From assembly GCA_012295275.1 (NCBI GenBank), contig CM022671.1, forward strand, positions 10,731,237 through 10,795,236: a stretch of DNA of 64,000 nt, read 5' to 3'. Source of the stretch: Chrysomallon squamiferum (lineage: Eukaryota > Mollusca > Gastropoda > Neomphalida > Peltospiridae). This document shows positions 50,001 through 61,400 of this stretch, piece by piece. The translations under genes were made by a program, and so were the position numbers. Position 1 is the stretch's first letter; every line of letters starts with the position of its first letter. The notes beneath the pieces were generated by a model. That model was not told the DNA's origin, did not search any database, and saw only the letters and a program-made list of their open reading frames with translations.

Positions 50001-51407
50001 CTGTGGGGATCTTGAAGTCCAAGCAGACTTCAGTTATTTGGGCTACCGTGTGCTCTAAATTGGAGTCATTAGTGATGTTTCCTTGGTTGTTTCTAATGTT
50101 TTGAAGTTCAATGAGGAGGCAGACAATAATTTTGTGTATTTCTGTGATCCTGACCTCCTTGTCCAGATTGTCTTTTGGTTTGTTGTTGTGGTGGTCGATT
50201 TTTTCAATGATAGTTTTGGCATTTTTTGTTAACGTTTCGTAATATTTTGTTTTCTCTTCTATTATGTTTGAAGTTGTTGCTTGTTGTTATTTTTGATGGG
50301 CACATTTTGTAATGTGATGCGTGTGGACCCTGGCAATTTGTGCATTTTGCCAGAGAACGGCATTGGCCTGAGTTTCTGGCCAAACTGCATGTTATCATTT
50401 CGGGTTGTGTCTCTGGGTGCACTGGTTTGTGATGTGCCCTGGTTTGTGATGTGCCCCGGTTTGTGATGTTCCCCCATTTCTGACAGTGGCTGCACTTAGG
50501 GCAACTGCAGCCTCATTTCTGTCAGTGTGTATCTGTACCCATAAATGGTAATAGTTGTGTTTGTTAGTTTGCTGCTAAACGTCAGTGTGGTCCAGTAGCT
50601 TGGATTTTTCCACATTTCCACACTGACTAATTTAGCTTTTGTTTGTTGTATCATTTCTTTGTTAAACATCTCAAAGAAATCATGCTTGACTGCATACGGG
50701 TAGTAAAAACCCAAAGCATTGGAGATGTATTTGTGAATTGTTGTTTCTTTGTTTTTTGTTGTTTGTTTGGGTTGTCACTGTGTAATTAATGTTTGTTTTG
50801 TCTGCTGTTGCATGAGCAGTGTTTTTCTGGGTTGTGGTATGGGTGTTTTTGTTTGTTGGGTGTCAGGAATTATTTTTTGTAATATCCTGACAATAAATAC
50901 TTCATCCCAGATAGTTATGTTGGGACCTGTAGCTTTTAGAGATTTTGAATCTATTTCAAAATATATTTCTTGTGCATTTTGATTTTTGTTAACTTTAGTT
51001 GTTTTGTCAATGATATGTATTTGCACTTCTAACAAATATCGCAACTTTTTTCGATCTCTGTGTGTGTTTTTTTGTGGATCGTGATGATAGCTCAGCATTC
51101 AATATGTTTAGTTTTTTTCCTCTTTATTGTTTCCCAAATGTTTTGATTGCTTTCATTTTTGGTGTCAGTGTCACATAGGCTTGCTAATATGGATAGGATT
51201 CGGTTTATGATTTTTTATTCTGCTGTTTCCTCTGAGTCAGAATGTGTGTGTGTGGATGTGTTGTCGTTGATTTTTTGTTTGTTTTCTGTTACATTTGCTT
51301 TTTTCTACGGATCTAGGGCTCCTGTCCCTCGGTCGCTTAGGAACTCTAGTTTCCATATCTGAGCGGTCAGTCACGGTGCTGTATGTTTTCATGTGTTTGG
51401 TTGCCAT
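49935..51407 (-). pseudogene. LINE copy 2 ORF1, gag-like, damaged knuckle region
   Basis: Starts at ATG 51407 (MATKHMKTYSTVTDRSDMET) and shares VPKRPRDRSP with copy 1. Readable blocks are LRYLLEVQIHIIDKTTKVNK (about 50990-51050), MGFYYPYAVKHDFFEMFNKE (about 50660-50714) and CRSLAKCTNCQGPHASHYKM (about 50310-50370). The frame is broken several times. The first and second zinc knuckles are disrupted by a threefold 18-bp repeat (about 50422-50475) and by loss of part of the second knuckle. The ORF end near 49935 overlaps the ORF2 start. Confidence 0.75.
50422..50475. repeat. 18-bp tandem triplication inside LINE copy 2 ORF1
   Basis: GGTTTGTGATGTGCCC-type units occur three times in a row, where copy 1 has one. 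It lies within the first zinc knuckle. Confidence 0.8.
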
Positions 51408-51830
51408 TGTGTGTGGCTTGTTGTGTAATTGTTGTTGTTTTTTCGTTTTTTTATAATAGTTCAATTTTAAATATATAGACAAATCTATATAAATTTTAAA
51501 AAGTCTAAAGCTATGATAACTCACTTTGAGACCGAGAAAAAGCTAAAACATATATTTGTTATTTAAGATACCAGAAAGTAAAAGACAAAGAAGAACAAAC
51601 AGTAAAAAAGTAAAAAGAAAAGTAATAAGGGTAACAATAATACAAATGGCTACAAATAATATAAATAAGAATCTAAAACTAAATAAATAAAGTAAATGAA
51701 ACAGTATCTTTCGTTTCTGAATTCCGCTCAGCAAGCACAATCCGTTTGTGAATATTCGTCACAGCTTCTCTTGCGGGCTTACACCATGTCAGGGTCGACC
51801 AAATGGCAGCGAGTCTCTTCAAACATACGA

Positions 51831-52030
51831 TGATATCTGAAAAACTAAGGTCCCATCTATTGACAGTGATGAACATTTAAACAAATAATAATATAAATGA
51901 AAAAAAAAAAAAATAAAAACAAGGAAATAAAGAAAAGAAAAGAATTCAAAAAGGTGGATTTCTCATGGAAAAGAGATTACACCAGGGTTTCCAGGAGTTA
52001 ACCATTTTAACTCCAGTTTTCCATGTTTTC
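51831..52030. other. Sequence between LINE copy 2 and repeat segment A
   Basis: A-rich sequence followed by about 100 bp with no match seen elsewhere in the window. It is either the true 5' end of the LINE or a nested insertion. Confidence 0.4.
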
Positions 52031-52560
52031 CATATGTCAGTGTTTATGAGTGGAGTGACAATATATTGATAGAGCAGTAATGTTAGAGCAAATGATAATT
52101 ATGAAACAAGAGGTACTTGGAACCTTTTGTCGTATTAATAACCAGATTTTAAATAACAACAATAAATACATTTATGTACTGAAATCAGGTTATTTTAATT
52201 TTTCTTTTTGAAAAAATATATTAATATTTTCAGTGAAATATAATTATTTTTCTTAACAAACATTTTGTGAAAAAAAAAAATTATTTATTTTTTTATGTTT
52301 TCAGTAATCTGCAGCTAGAAAACTAAACTGTGAAAATGGCACAAGATTTGAAGGAAGGTAAAACTGCCTCAGAAGGAAATCACAAAATTTGACAATGAAC
52401 TCAGGTTAGTGCCATTAGTTTCAGATACTTTATTTTATTTTATTAGTTGTCTTTATGCTACTGTAACTATATCAAAACCAAATGTGTGTAGATAATGTCT
52501 GAATTAAGATGTTTTGCTAGATTGTTATCAAGTCATCAGAAAATCTAAAAAGACATGTTA
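52030..52560 (-). repeat. Composite repeat segment A, proximal half, inverted
   Basis: Reverse complement of 10280-10715 with high similarity throughout. It includes the matching phrases GATAATTATGAAACAAGAGG and CAAAACCAAATGTGTGTAGA. Confidence 0.85.
52305..52404 (+). other. Exon-like segment, second copy
   Basis: Counterpart of 10425-10524, here on the plus strand. It is bounded by TTTTCAG and CAG|GTTAGTG and has the same 100-nt length. One frame reads VKLPQKEITKFDNELR. The ATG at 52336 (MAQDLKE) is one base out of that frame. A GGTAAAAC word could act as an internal donor. Confidence 0.35.
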
Positions 52561-52998
52561 GAGGTCACATGCTCAATCTCTAACAGACTTAGCCATCAAA
52601 TAAATCTAGTTTAATTCCTTACATTTCTTATATATAATTTCTTCTTTTGCCTGAACTGTGAAATTTCCTTTTTCTTGGAGTGGATATTTATTTTTAAAAT
52701 ATTGAGTCAAAATAATCAATAAGAATCAAATCAAATTGCATTATAAATAAATTCATTTTTGTGAATCATTCACTGTTTCTGCCAATAGCTGATCATTGTT
52801 TCCAATTGTTGTTATGTTACAGATTTATTAGACATTCCTGATTAAAACATTAAGATTTTTAAACATTCATCTAATTCATAGTTAACTTGTCTTTTCCAAT
52901 TTTTTGAAAATATAATGTAAGCTAATTAATAAAAACAAGACAATAGTTAAACATTTTTCTTTCAAAGCCTCCAAATTAAGTTTATTTTTTTAACTACT

Positions 52999-53043
<45 letters not shown>

Positions 53044-54590
53044 TTGTAGCAATTTAGTTTTTTCTCAAAAGAAACTATAGTACATTAAATTTGAAAGTAG
53101 TGTAGAGAAATTGAAAATAAAACATTATAGAAGTATGTAAGATAAATATTTCTGACTAAAATATTAAAATCTAAAATGTAACAAAAGATAATAACTACAT
53201 AATAGAGCTTATTTAGCTGATAGTTCTCTGTAATCAAAAGAGCTCCTGAAATCATTGCACTGATTTCATTGTTGAAGTAAGATTAAATATTTCTTCAGAC
53301 TATTTCAATGTCCATATGAATCTGTGTATCAAGGGTTTGTTGTTAAGCGTAGTCTTCTAAACTGATTAAAATAGAAAATAATAAATAATAAATCATGTTA
53401 TTAAAAATGAATAAATAATAAAAGTTTAACTGCACTTGGTAAGATTTAAAAAAATATATTATGATGGAAACAATCCACAACTTCAAATCAGATAGAGTAA
53501 AATTTTCAACGAAAATGTAAAAATGACTTAGCATTAATTTGAAACTAAGGGTATATTCAAAGACAATTCAAGAAACTACTAAAAACAAAGGTTTAAGCAT
53601 GTATTACCATAATTACAATTTATCAAACTGGTACTAAGACATTTTATTGTAATGTCAATATCACAATGAAGTAAGGAATAAAAAAATAATTCTGCGACAT
53701 ACATTTTTTTTAAAAGCCTCATCATTAAGTTTATTTTTCAGGAGTATAGAGCTTTACAAATAATTATCAACTGAACTACCGTATTTTTATTATTATTAAT
53801 ATTGCTGTTATTGGTGTAGCCATTTTGATTTTATTCAAATCAAACTGTAGTACCTTAAATTTTGAAAACTGTACAGAAATTGTCAACTAAAAATACTACA
53901 AGTAAGTAAGGTAAATATTTCTGATAAAATATTAAAAGCTAAAATGTAACAACAAATTAATAGACCTTATTTCGGATATTAGAAATTAGAAACCATTTTA
54001 ACTCACAGCTCTCTTTCATCAAAAGAACTGGTGAAATTATTGCATTGATTTCATTGTTGAAGTAAGATTAAATATTTCTTCAGACTATTTCAATGTTGAT
54101 ATTAATCTGTGTATCAAGGGTTTGTTGTTAAGCGTAGTCTTCTAAACTGATTAAAATAGAAAATAATAAATAATAAATCATATTATTAAAAATGAATAAA
54201 TAATAAAAGTTTAACTGCAGTAGGTAAGATTTAAAAAATATATATATATTATGATGGAAACCATCCACAAATGCAAATCAGATTGAGTAAAATGTTCAAC
54301 TAAAATATAAAAATCAGTTAGCATTAATTTGAATGAGAGGGTATATTCATAGATAATTCAAGAAACTACTGAAAAGAATGGTTATAGCATGTATTACCAT
54401 AAATACAATTTATCTAACTGGTACTAAGTAATCTCCATATCACTATATGAAATAAGTAACAAAAAAAGAATTAAATATTTCTTCAGTCTAATCAAGTGTC
54501 GATATTAATATATGCATCAAGAATTTGTTAAGCTTAGTTTCTAAACTGACTAAAAGATAAATAAACAATAAAAACCTTTGAGTCAGTGAG
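52561..54590 (-). repeat. AT-rich repeat family array, inverted
   Basis: Contains the reverse complements of both half-units, for example at about 53290 and 54070 (TAAGATTAAATATTTCTTCA) and 54470. It mirrors the 1-9.8 kb array on the other strand. Confidence 0.85.
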
Positions 54591-54706
54591 TTCATCATTA
54601 AGTCAAACATTTTCTCCCTTCTGAATACATGCACATATATACATAACTAAAATACAGATAAACACACACAGACTATTATGCTAATGATTATTAAAACGAT
54701 GATAAA

Positions 54707-54745
<39 letters not shown>

Positions 54746-54799
54746 TAATAACAATAGTAAAGAAAAGAAAACATATTTACTGATTTAGAAACACTTAAA
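54591..54799. other. Spacer with (AAT)n
   Basis: Short low-complexity stretch including (AAT)n at about 54711-54743. No gene. Confidence 0.6.
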
Positions 54800-55201
54800 A
54801 TTTATGAATTACTTTTATTGACATCAACTCTTGCTTTCATTTGAAAATTCAGTATGATAAGAAAGTGAGAAACAGATATTATATATTTATTTCTCATGTT
54901 TTATTTATAAAGAAATCGCAATTTATCAGTTGAAATTATTAAGAAAAAGCCAGGTATTTTCTTTCAATTCTTTTACTTGTTTAACTTCATCTGACATGAC
55001 AAGCTGACCTGTTTGACCAGTCAGCTTGTTTCTGTTCACACCACAGAGCTGTCACACTGACAGGGTAGCTTCAGTCAGCAGTCTAAAATGTTATTTTTAA
55101 GTGTCATGCTTCAGTAACCACTGGCTGGCAAAGTGAGTTGTTCTGTCACCAGGTGACAATGTTTCAATTTAATACCACTGTGTGAGTTCTAAACACCATT
55201 A
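54800..55201 (-). repeat. Composite repeat segment B, inverted, cut by gap
   Basis: Reverse complement of 11718-12115. It ends at the assembly gap. Confidence 0.85.
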
Positions 55202-55401
55202 NNNNNNNNNNNNNNNNNNNNNNNNNNNNNNNNNNNNNNNNNNNNNNNNNNNNNNNNNNNNNNNNNNNNNNNNNNNNNNNNNNNNNNNNNNNNNNNNNNN
55301 NNNNNNNNNNNNNNNNNNNNNNNNNNNNNNNNNNNNNNNNNNNNNNNNNNNNNNNNNNNNNNNNNNNNNNNNNNNNNNNNNNNNNNNNNNNNNNNNNNNN
55401 N
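55202..55401. other. Assembly gap, 200 N
   Basis: Exactly 200 N. The round length suggests a placeholder of unknown true size. It separates repeat segment B from the minisatellite. Confidence 0.98.
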
Positions 55402-55429
55402 TTGTTACTTCGTTCAGTTACATTATTGC

Positions 55430-58400
55430 TAGTACAACAAACATCAGACATTCATTACAAGAACATGGCAGTACTGAAGAGTTTCATTACAGAAACATGG
55501 CAGTACAAGAAACAGAAGACATTCATTACAGGAATATGGCATTACAACAAATAGAAGACATTCATTACATGAACATGGCTGTACAACAAACAGAAGACAT
55601 TTATTACAGGAACATGGCAGTAGTACAAACAGAAGAAACTGAATATAAGAACATGGCAGTACAACAAACACAAGACATTCATTACAGGATCATGGCAGTA
55701 GAACAAACAGAAGACATTCATTAAAGGAACAAAGCAGTACAACAAACAGAAGTCACTCATTGCAGGAACATGGCAGTACAACAAACAGAAGACATTCATT
55801 AAAGGAACATGGCAGTACAACAAACAGAAGTCACTCATTGCAGGAACATGGCAGTACAACAAACAGAAGACACTCATTGCAGGAAGATGGCAGTACAACA
55901 AACTGAAGACATTCATTAAAGGAAGATGGCAGTACAACAAACTGAAGACATTCATTATAGTAACATGGCAAACAAACTGAAGACATTCATTAAAGGAACA
56001 TGGTAGTACAACAAACAGAAGACATTTATTACAGGAACATGGCAGTACAACAAACAGAAGACATTCATTACAAGAATATGGCACTAAAAAACGAAGAAGA
56101 TATTCATGACATGAACATGGCACGACAAGAAACAGAAGACACTCATTAAAGGAACATGGCAGTACAACAGACAGAAGACGATCATTAAAAGAACATGGCA
56201 GTACAACAACCAGAAGACAGTCATTACAGGAACATTGCATTTTTACTAGAAACAGAAGACTTTAATTAAAGGAACATGGCAGTACAGCAAACAGAAGACA
56301 TTCGTTTCAAAAACATTCCAGTAGAGCAAACAGAAGACATTCATTAAAGGAACATACCAGTACAACAAACAGAAGACATTCGTTAAAGGAACATACCAGT
56401 ACAACAAACAGAAGACATTCGTTAAAGGACCATGGCAGTACAACAAACAGAAGACATTCGTTTCAAAAACATGCCAGTATAGCAAACAGAAGACATTCTT
56501 TAAAGGAAAATGGCATTACAAAAAACAGAAGACATTCTTTAAAGGAAAATGGCATTACAAAAAACAGAAGACACTCATTACAGGAAAATCGGAGTAGAAC
56601 AAAAACAATAGATTCATTACAGGAACATGGCAGTACAGGAAACAGAAGACAGTCATTACAGGATCATGGCAGTACAACAAACAGAAGTAATTCATTACAG
56701 GAACATGGCACACAGAAAAAAAAAGAAGATGAAATTCACAAAACAACATTTGACATGAACATTTGTACAACAAACAGAAAAAAACAGAAGACATTCATTA
56801 CATGGCAATAAACAAACAGAAACAACAGAAGACACATTACAGGAACATGGCAGTACAACAAACAGAAGACATTCATTACAGGAAACATGGCAGTTGAAAC
56901 AAACAGAAGACATTCATTACAGGAACATGGCAATACAACAAACAGAGAGATTCATTAACAGGAACATGGCAGTACAAAAAAAGACAGTAATTACAAAACA
57001 TGGCAACAACAAACAAAAAAGAACATCATTTCACAGGAACATTTTTCAACAAACAAATGTCATTTACAGGAACATGGCACAACAACAAAACATGACATTC
57101 ATTAAACAAACAACATGGCAGAACATGGTTGTTGTAACAGAAGACATTCATTACAGGAACATGGCAGTACAACAAACAGAAGACACTCATTAAAGGAACA
57201 TGGCAGTACAACAAACAAAGACATTCATTACACGAACATAGCATTCACAAACAAACAGAAGACATTCATTATTAGGAACATGGCAGTACAACAAAAACAC
57301 AGAAGACATTCATTACAGGAACATGGCAGTACCAACAAACAGAAGACATTCATTACAGGAACATGGCAGTACAACAAACAGAAGACATTCATTACAGGAA
57401 CATGGCAGTACAACAAACAGAAGACATTCATTACAGGAACATGGCAGTACAAAAAACAGAAGACATTCATTACAGGAACATGGCAGTACAACAAACAGAA
57501 GACAAGACAATTACAGGAACATGGCAGTACAACAAACAAAAGACACATTCATTACAGAAACATGGCAGTACAACAAACAAGAAGACATTACAGGAGGAAC
57601 ATGGCAGTACAACAAACAGAAGACATTCATTACAGGAACATGGCAGTACAACAAACAGAAGACATTTCATTACAGGAACATGGCAGTACAAACAAACAGA
57701 AGACATTTATTACAGGAACATGGCAGTACAACAAACAGAAGACATTCATGAATTATAGGAACATGGCAGTACAACAAACACAACAAACAGAAAGACATTC
57801 ATTACAACAAACAAAAGACATTCATTACAGGAACATGGCAGTACAACAAACAGAAGACATTCATTAAAGGAACATGGCAGTACAACAAACAGAAGACATT
57901 CATTATTGGAACATGGCAGTACAACAAACAGAAGAACTCATTAAAGGAATGGCAGTAGTAAACAGAACAAAAAAGAAGACATTCATTAAAGGAACATGGC
58001 AGTACAACAAACACAAAGACATTCATTAAAAGGAACATGGCAGTACAACAAACAGAAGACATTCATTAAAGGAACATGGCAGTACAACAAACAGAAGACA
58101 TTCATTACAGGAACATGGCAGTACAACAAACAGAAGACATTCATTACAGGAACATGGCAGTACAAAAAAACAGAAGACATTCATTACAGGAACATGAACA
58201 TGGCAGTACAACAAACAGAAGACATTCATTACAGGAACACATGGAACACAACAAACAGAAGACATTCATTAAAGGAACATGGCAGTACAACAAACAGAAG
58301 ACATTCATTAAAAAGAACATGGCAGTACAACAAACAGAAGACAGTCATTACAGGAACATGGCATTACAACAAACAGAAGACATTCATTCATTAAGGAACA

Positions 58401-61400
58401 TGGCAGTACAACAAACAGAAGACATTCATTACAAAAACATGGCAGTACAACAAACAGAAGACATTCATTAAAGGAACATGGCAGTTACAAAAAACAGAAG
58501 ACATTCATTAAAGGAACATGGCATTCAGTACAACAAACAGAAGACATTCATTAAAGGAACATGGCAGTACAACAAACAGAAGACATTCATTAAAAACATG
58601 GCAGTACAACAAACAGAAGACATTCATTACAGGAACATGGCAGTACAACAAACAAAGAAGACATTCATTACAGGAAAATGGCAGTACAAAAAAAACAAGA
58701 CATTCATTACAGGAACATGGCAGTACAAAAAAAAGAAGACATTCATTACAGGAACATGGCAGTACAACAACAAACAGAAGACATTCATTACAGGAACATG
58801 GCAGTACAAAAAACAGAAGACATTCATTACAAAGGAACATGGCAGTACAACAAAAAAGAAGACATTAAAACATGGCAGTACAACAACAGAAGAGAAGACA
58901 TTCATTACAAAACATGGCATGGCAGTAAACAAACAAAAGAGACATTCATTACAAGGAACATGGCATGTACACAACAAAAGAAGACATTCATTACAGAAAC
59001 ATGGCAGTACAACAAAACAGAAGACATTCATTACAGGAACATGGCAATAACAAACAAACAAAATTAATTATTCATACAACAACAACACAGAACATTACAA
59101 AAAGGAACATGGCAACAAAAACAAAACATTCATTACAGGAACATGGCAGTACAACAAACAGAAGACATTCATTACAGGAACATGGCAGTAAAACAAAACA
59201 GAAGACATTCATTACAGGAACATGGCAGTACAACAAACAACAAGACATTCATTACAGGAACATGGCAGTACAAAACAAACAAAAGACATTCATTACAGGA
59301 ACATGGCAGTACAACAAACAGAAGACACATCATTAAAGGAACATGGTACAACAAACAGAAGACATTCATTACAGGAACATGGCAACAACAACAAACAGAA
59401 TTCATTACAGGAACATGGAACAATTACAACAAAAAAAAAAAACAACAGACATTCATTACAGGAACATGGCAGGAACATGGCAGTAAACAAACAGAAGACA
59501 TTCATTACAGGAACATGGCAGTACAACAAACAGAAGACATTCATTACAGGAACATGGCAGTACAAAAAACAGAAGACATTTCATTACAGGAACATGGCAG
59601 TAGTAAACAAGAGACATTTTATTACAACATGGCAGTACAACAAACAGAAGACATTCATTACAGGAACATGGCAGTACAAAAAACAACAGAGACATTCATT
59701 AAAGGAACATGGCAGTACAAAAAACAGAAGACATTCATTACAGGAACATGGCAGTACAACAAACAGAAGACACAACATTACAGGAACATGGCAGTACAAC
59801 AAAAAAACAGAAGACAGAATTACAGGAACATGGCAGTACAACAAAAACAAAAGACATTTCATACAGGAACATGGCAGTACAAAAAACAGAAGACATTCAT
59901 TACAAGAACATGGCAGTACAAACAAAGACATTCAAGAAAACATGGCAGTAAAACAACAAAGACATTCATTACAGGAACATGGCAGGCAATGGCAAAACAA
60001 AAGAAGACATTCATTACAGGAACATGGCAGTACAACAAACAGAAAGACATTCATTACAGGAACATGGCAGTAACAACAAAAAAAGACATTCATTATTAAG
60101 GAACATGGCAGTACAACAAACAGAAGACATTCATTACAGGAACATGGCAGTACAACAAAAACAAGAAGACATTCATTAAAGAAATATGGCAGTACAAAAC
60201 AAAAGAAGACATTCATTACAGGAACATGGCAGTACAACAAACAGAAGACATTCATTACAGGAACATGGCAGTACAACAAACAGAAGACATTCATTACAGG
60301 AACATGGCAGTACAACAAACAGAAGACATTCATTACAGGAACATGGCAGTACAAAACAACAGAAGACATTCATTAACATGGGAACATGGCAAGACAAACA
60401 ACAAACAGAAGACATTCATTACAGGAACATGGCAGTACAACAAAACAAACAGAAGACATTCATTACAGGAAACATGGCAGTACAACAAACAGAAGACACA
60501 TTCATTACAGGAACATGGCAGAACAAACAAAAAAAGAAAACAACAAACAAAACATGGCATTACAACAAACAGAAGATGGCATTACAGGAAACATGGCAGT
60601 AAACAAACAGAAGACATTCATTACAGGAACATGGCAGTAACAACAAACAGAAGACATTCATTACAGGAACATGGCAGTACAAAAAACAACAAGACATTCA
60701 TTACAGGAACATGGGCAGTACAACAAACAGAAGACATTCATTACAGGAACATGGCAGTACAACAAAAAGAAGACATTCATTATTAGGAAACATGGCAGTA
60801 CAACAAACACAAAAGAAGACATTCATTACAGGAACATGGCAGTACAACAAACATTCATTAAAACAAAACAGAAGACATTACAGGAACATGGCAGTACAAC
60901 AAACAGAAGACATTCATTACAGGAACATGGCAGTACAACAAACAGAAGACATTCATTAAAGAACATGGCAGTTACAACAAACAAAACAAGACATTCATTA
61001 CAGGAACATGGCAGTACAAAACAAAAGAGAAGACATTCACATGGCAGTACAACAAACAAAGACATTCATTATTAAGGAACATGGGCAGTACAACAAACAG
61101 AAGACATTCATTAAAGGAACATGGCAGTACAAACAAACAGAAGACATTCATTAAAGGAACATGGCAGTACAACAAACAGAAGACATTCATTACAGGAACA
61201 TGGCAGTACAACAAACAGAAGACATTCATTACAGGAACATGGCAGTACAACAAAAAGAAGACATTTTCATACAGGAACATGGCAGTACAACAAACAGAAG
61301 ACAGAAGTCATTACAGGAAAATGGCAGTACAACAAAAACAAGAGACATTCATTAAAGGAACATGGCAGTACAACAAACAGAAGACATTCATTACAGGAAC

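Larger units (their letters stand above)
45487..51830 (-). mobile_element. Non-LTR retrotransposon (I/Ingi-like), copy 2, inverted
   Basis: Same family as 26560-33218, on the opposite strand, with the same domain order and 3' UTR. It sits inside composite repeat segment A. The flanks (52030 and 45413) join directly in the uninterrupted copy at 10715. About 70-200 bp of extra sequence separates the recognisable element from each flank. The tail ends with two GTTCAAG-like units, unlike copy 1. No clear target duplication was found. Confidence 0.85.

Noticed and set aside
55542-60369. Membrane or Cys-rich repeat proteins on the minus strand (CNECLLFVVLPCS repeats)
   Set aside because: Frames on both strands are equally open because the period is a multiple of three. 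There is no preferred frame, signal or flanking exon.
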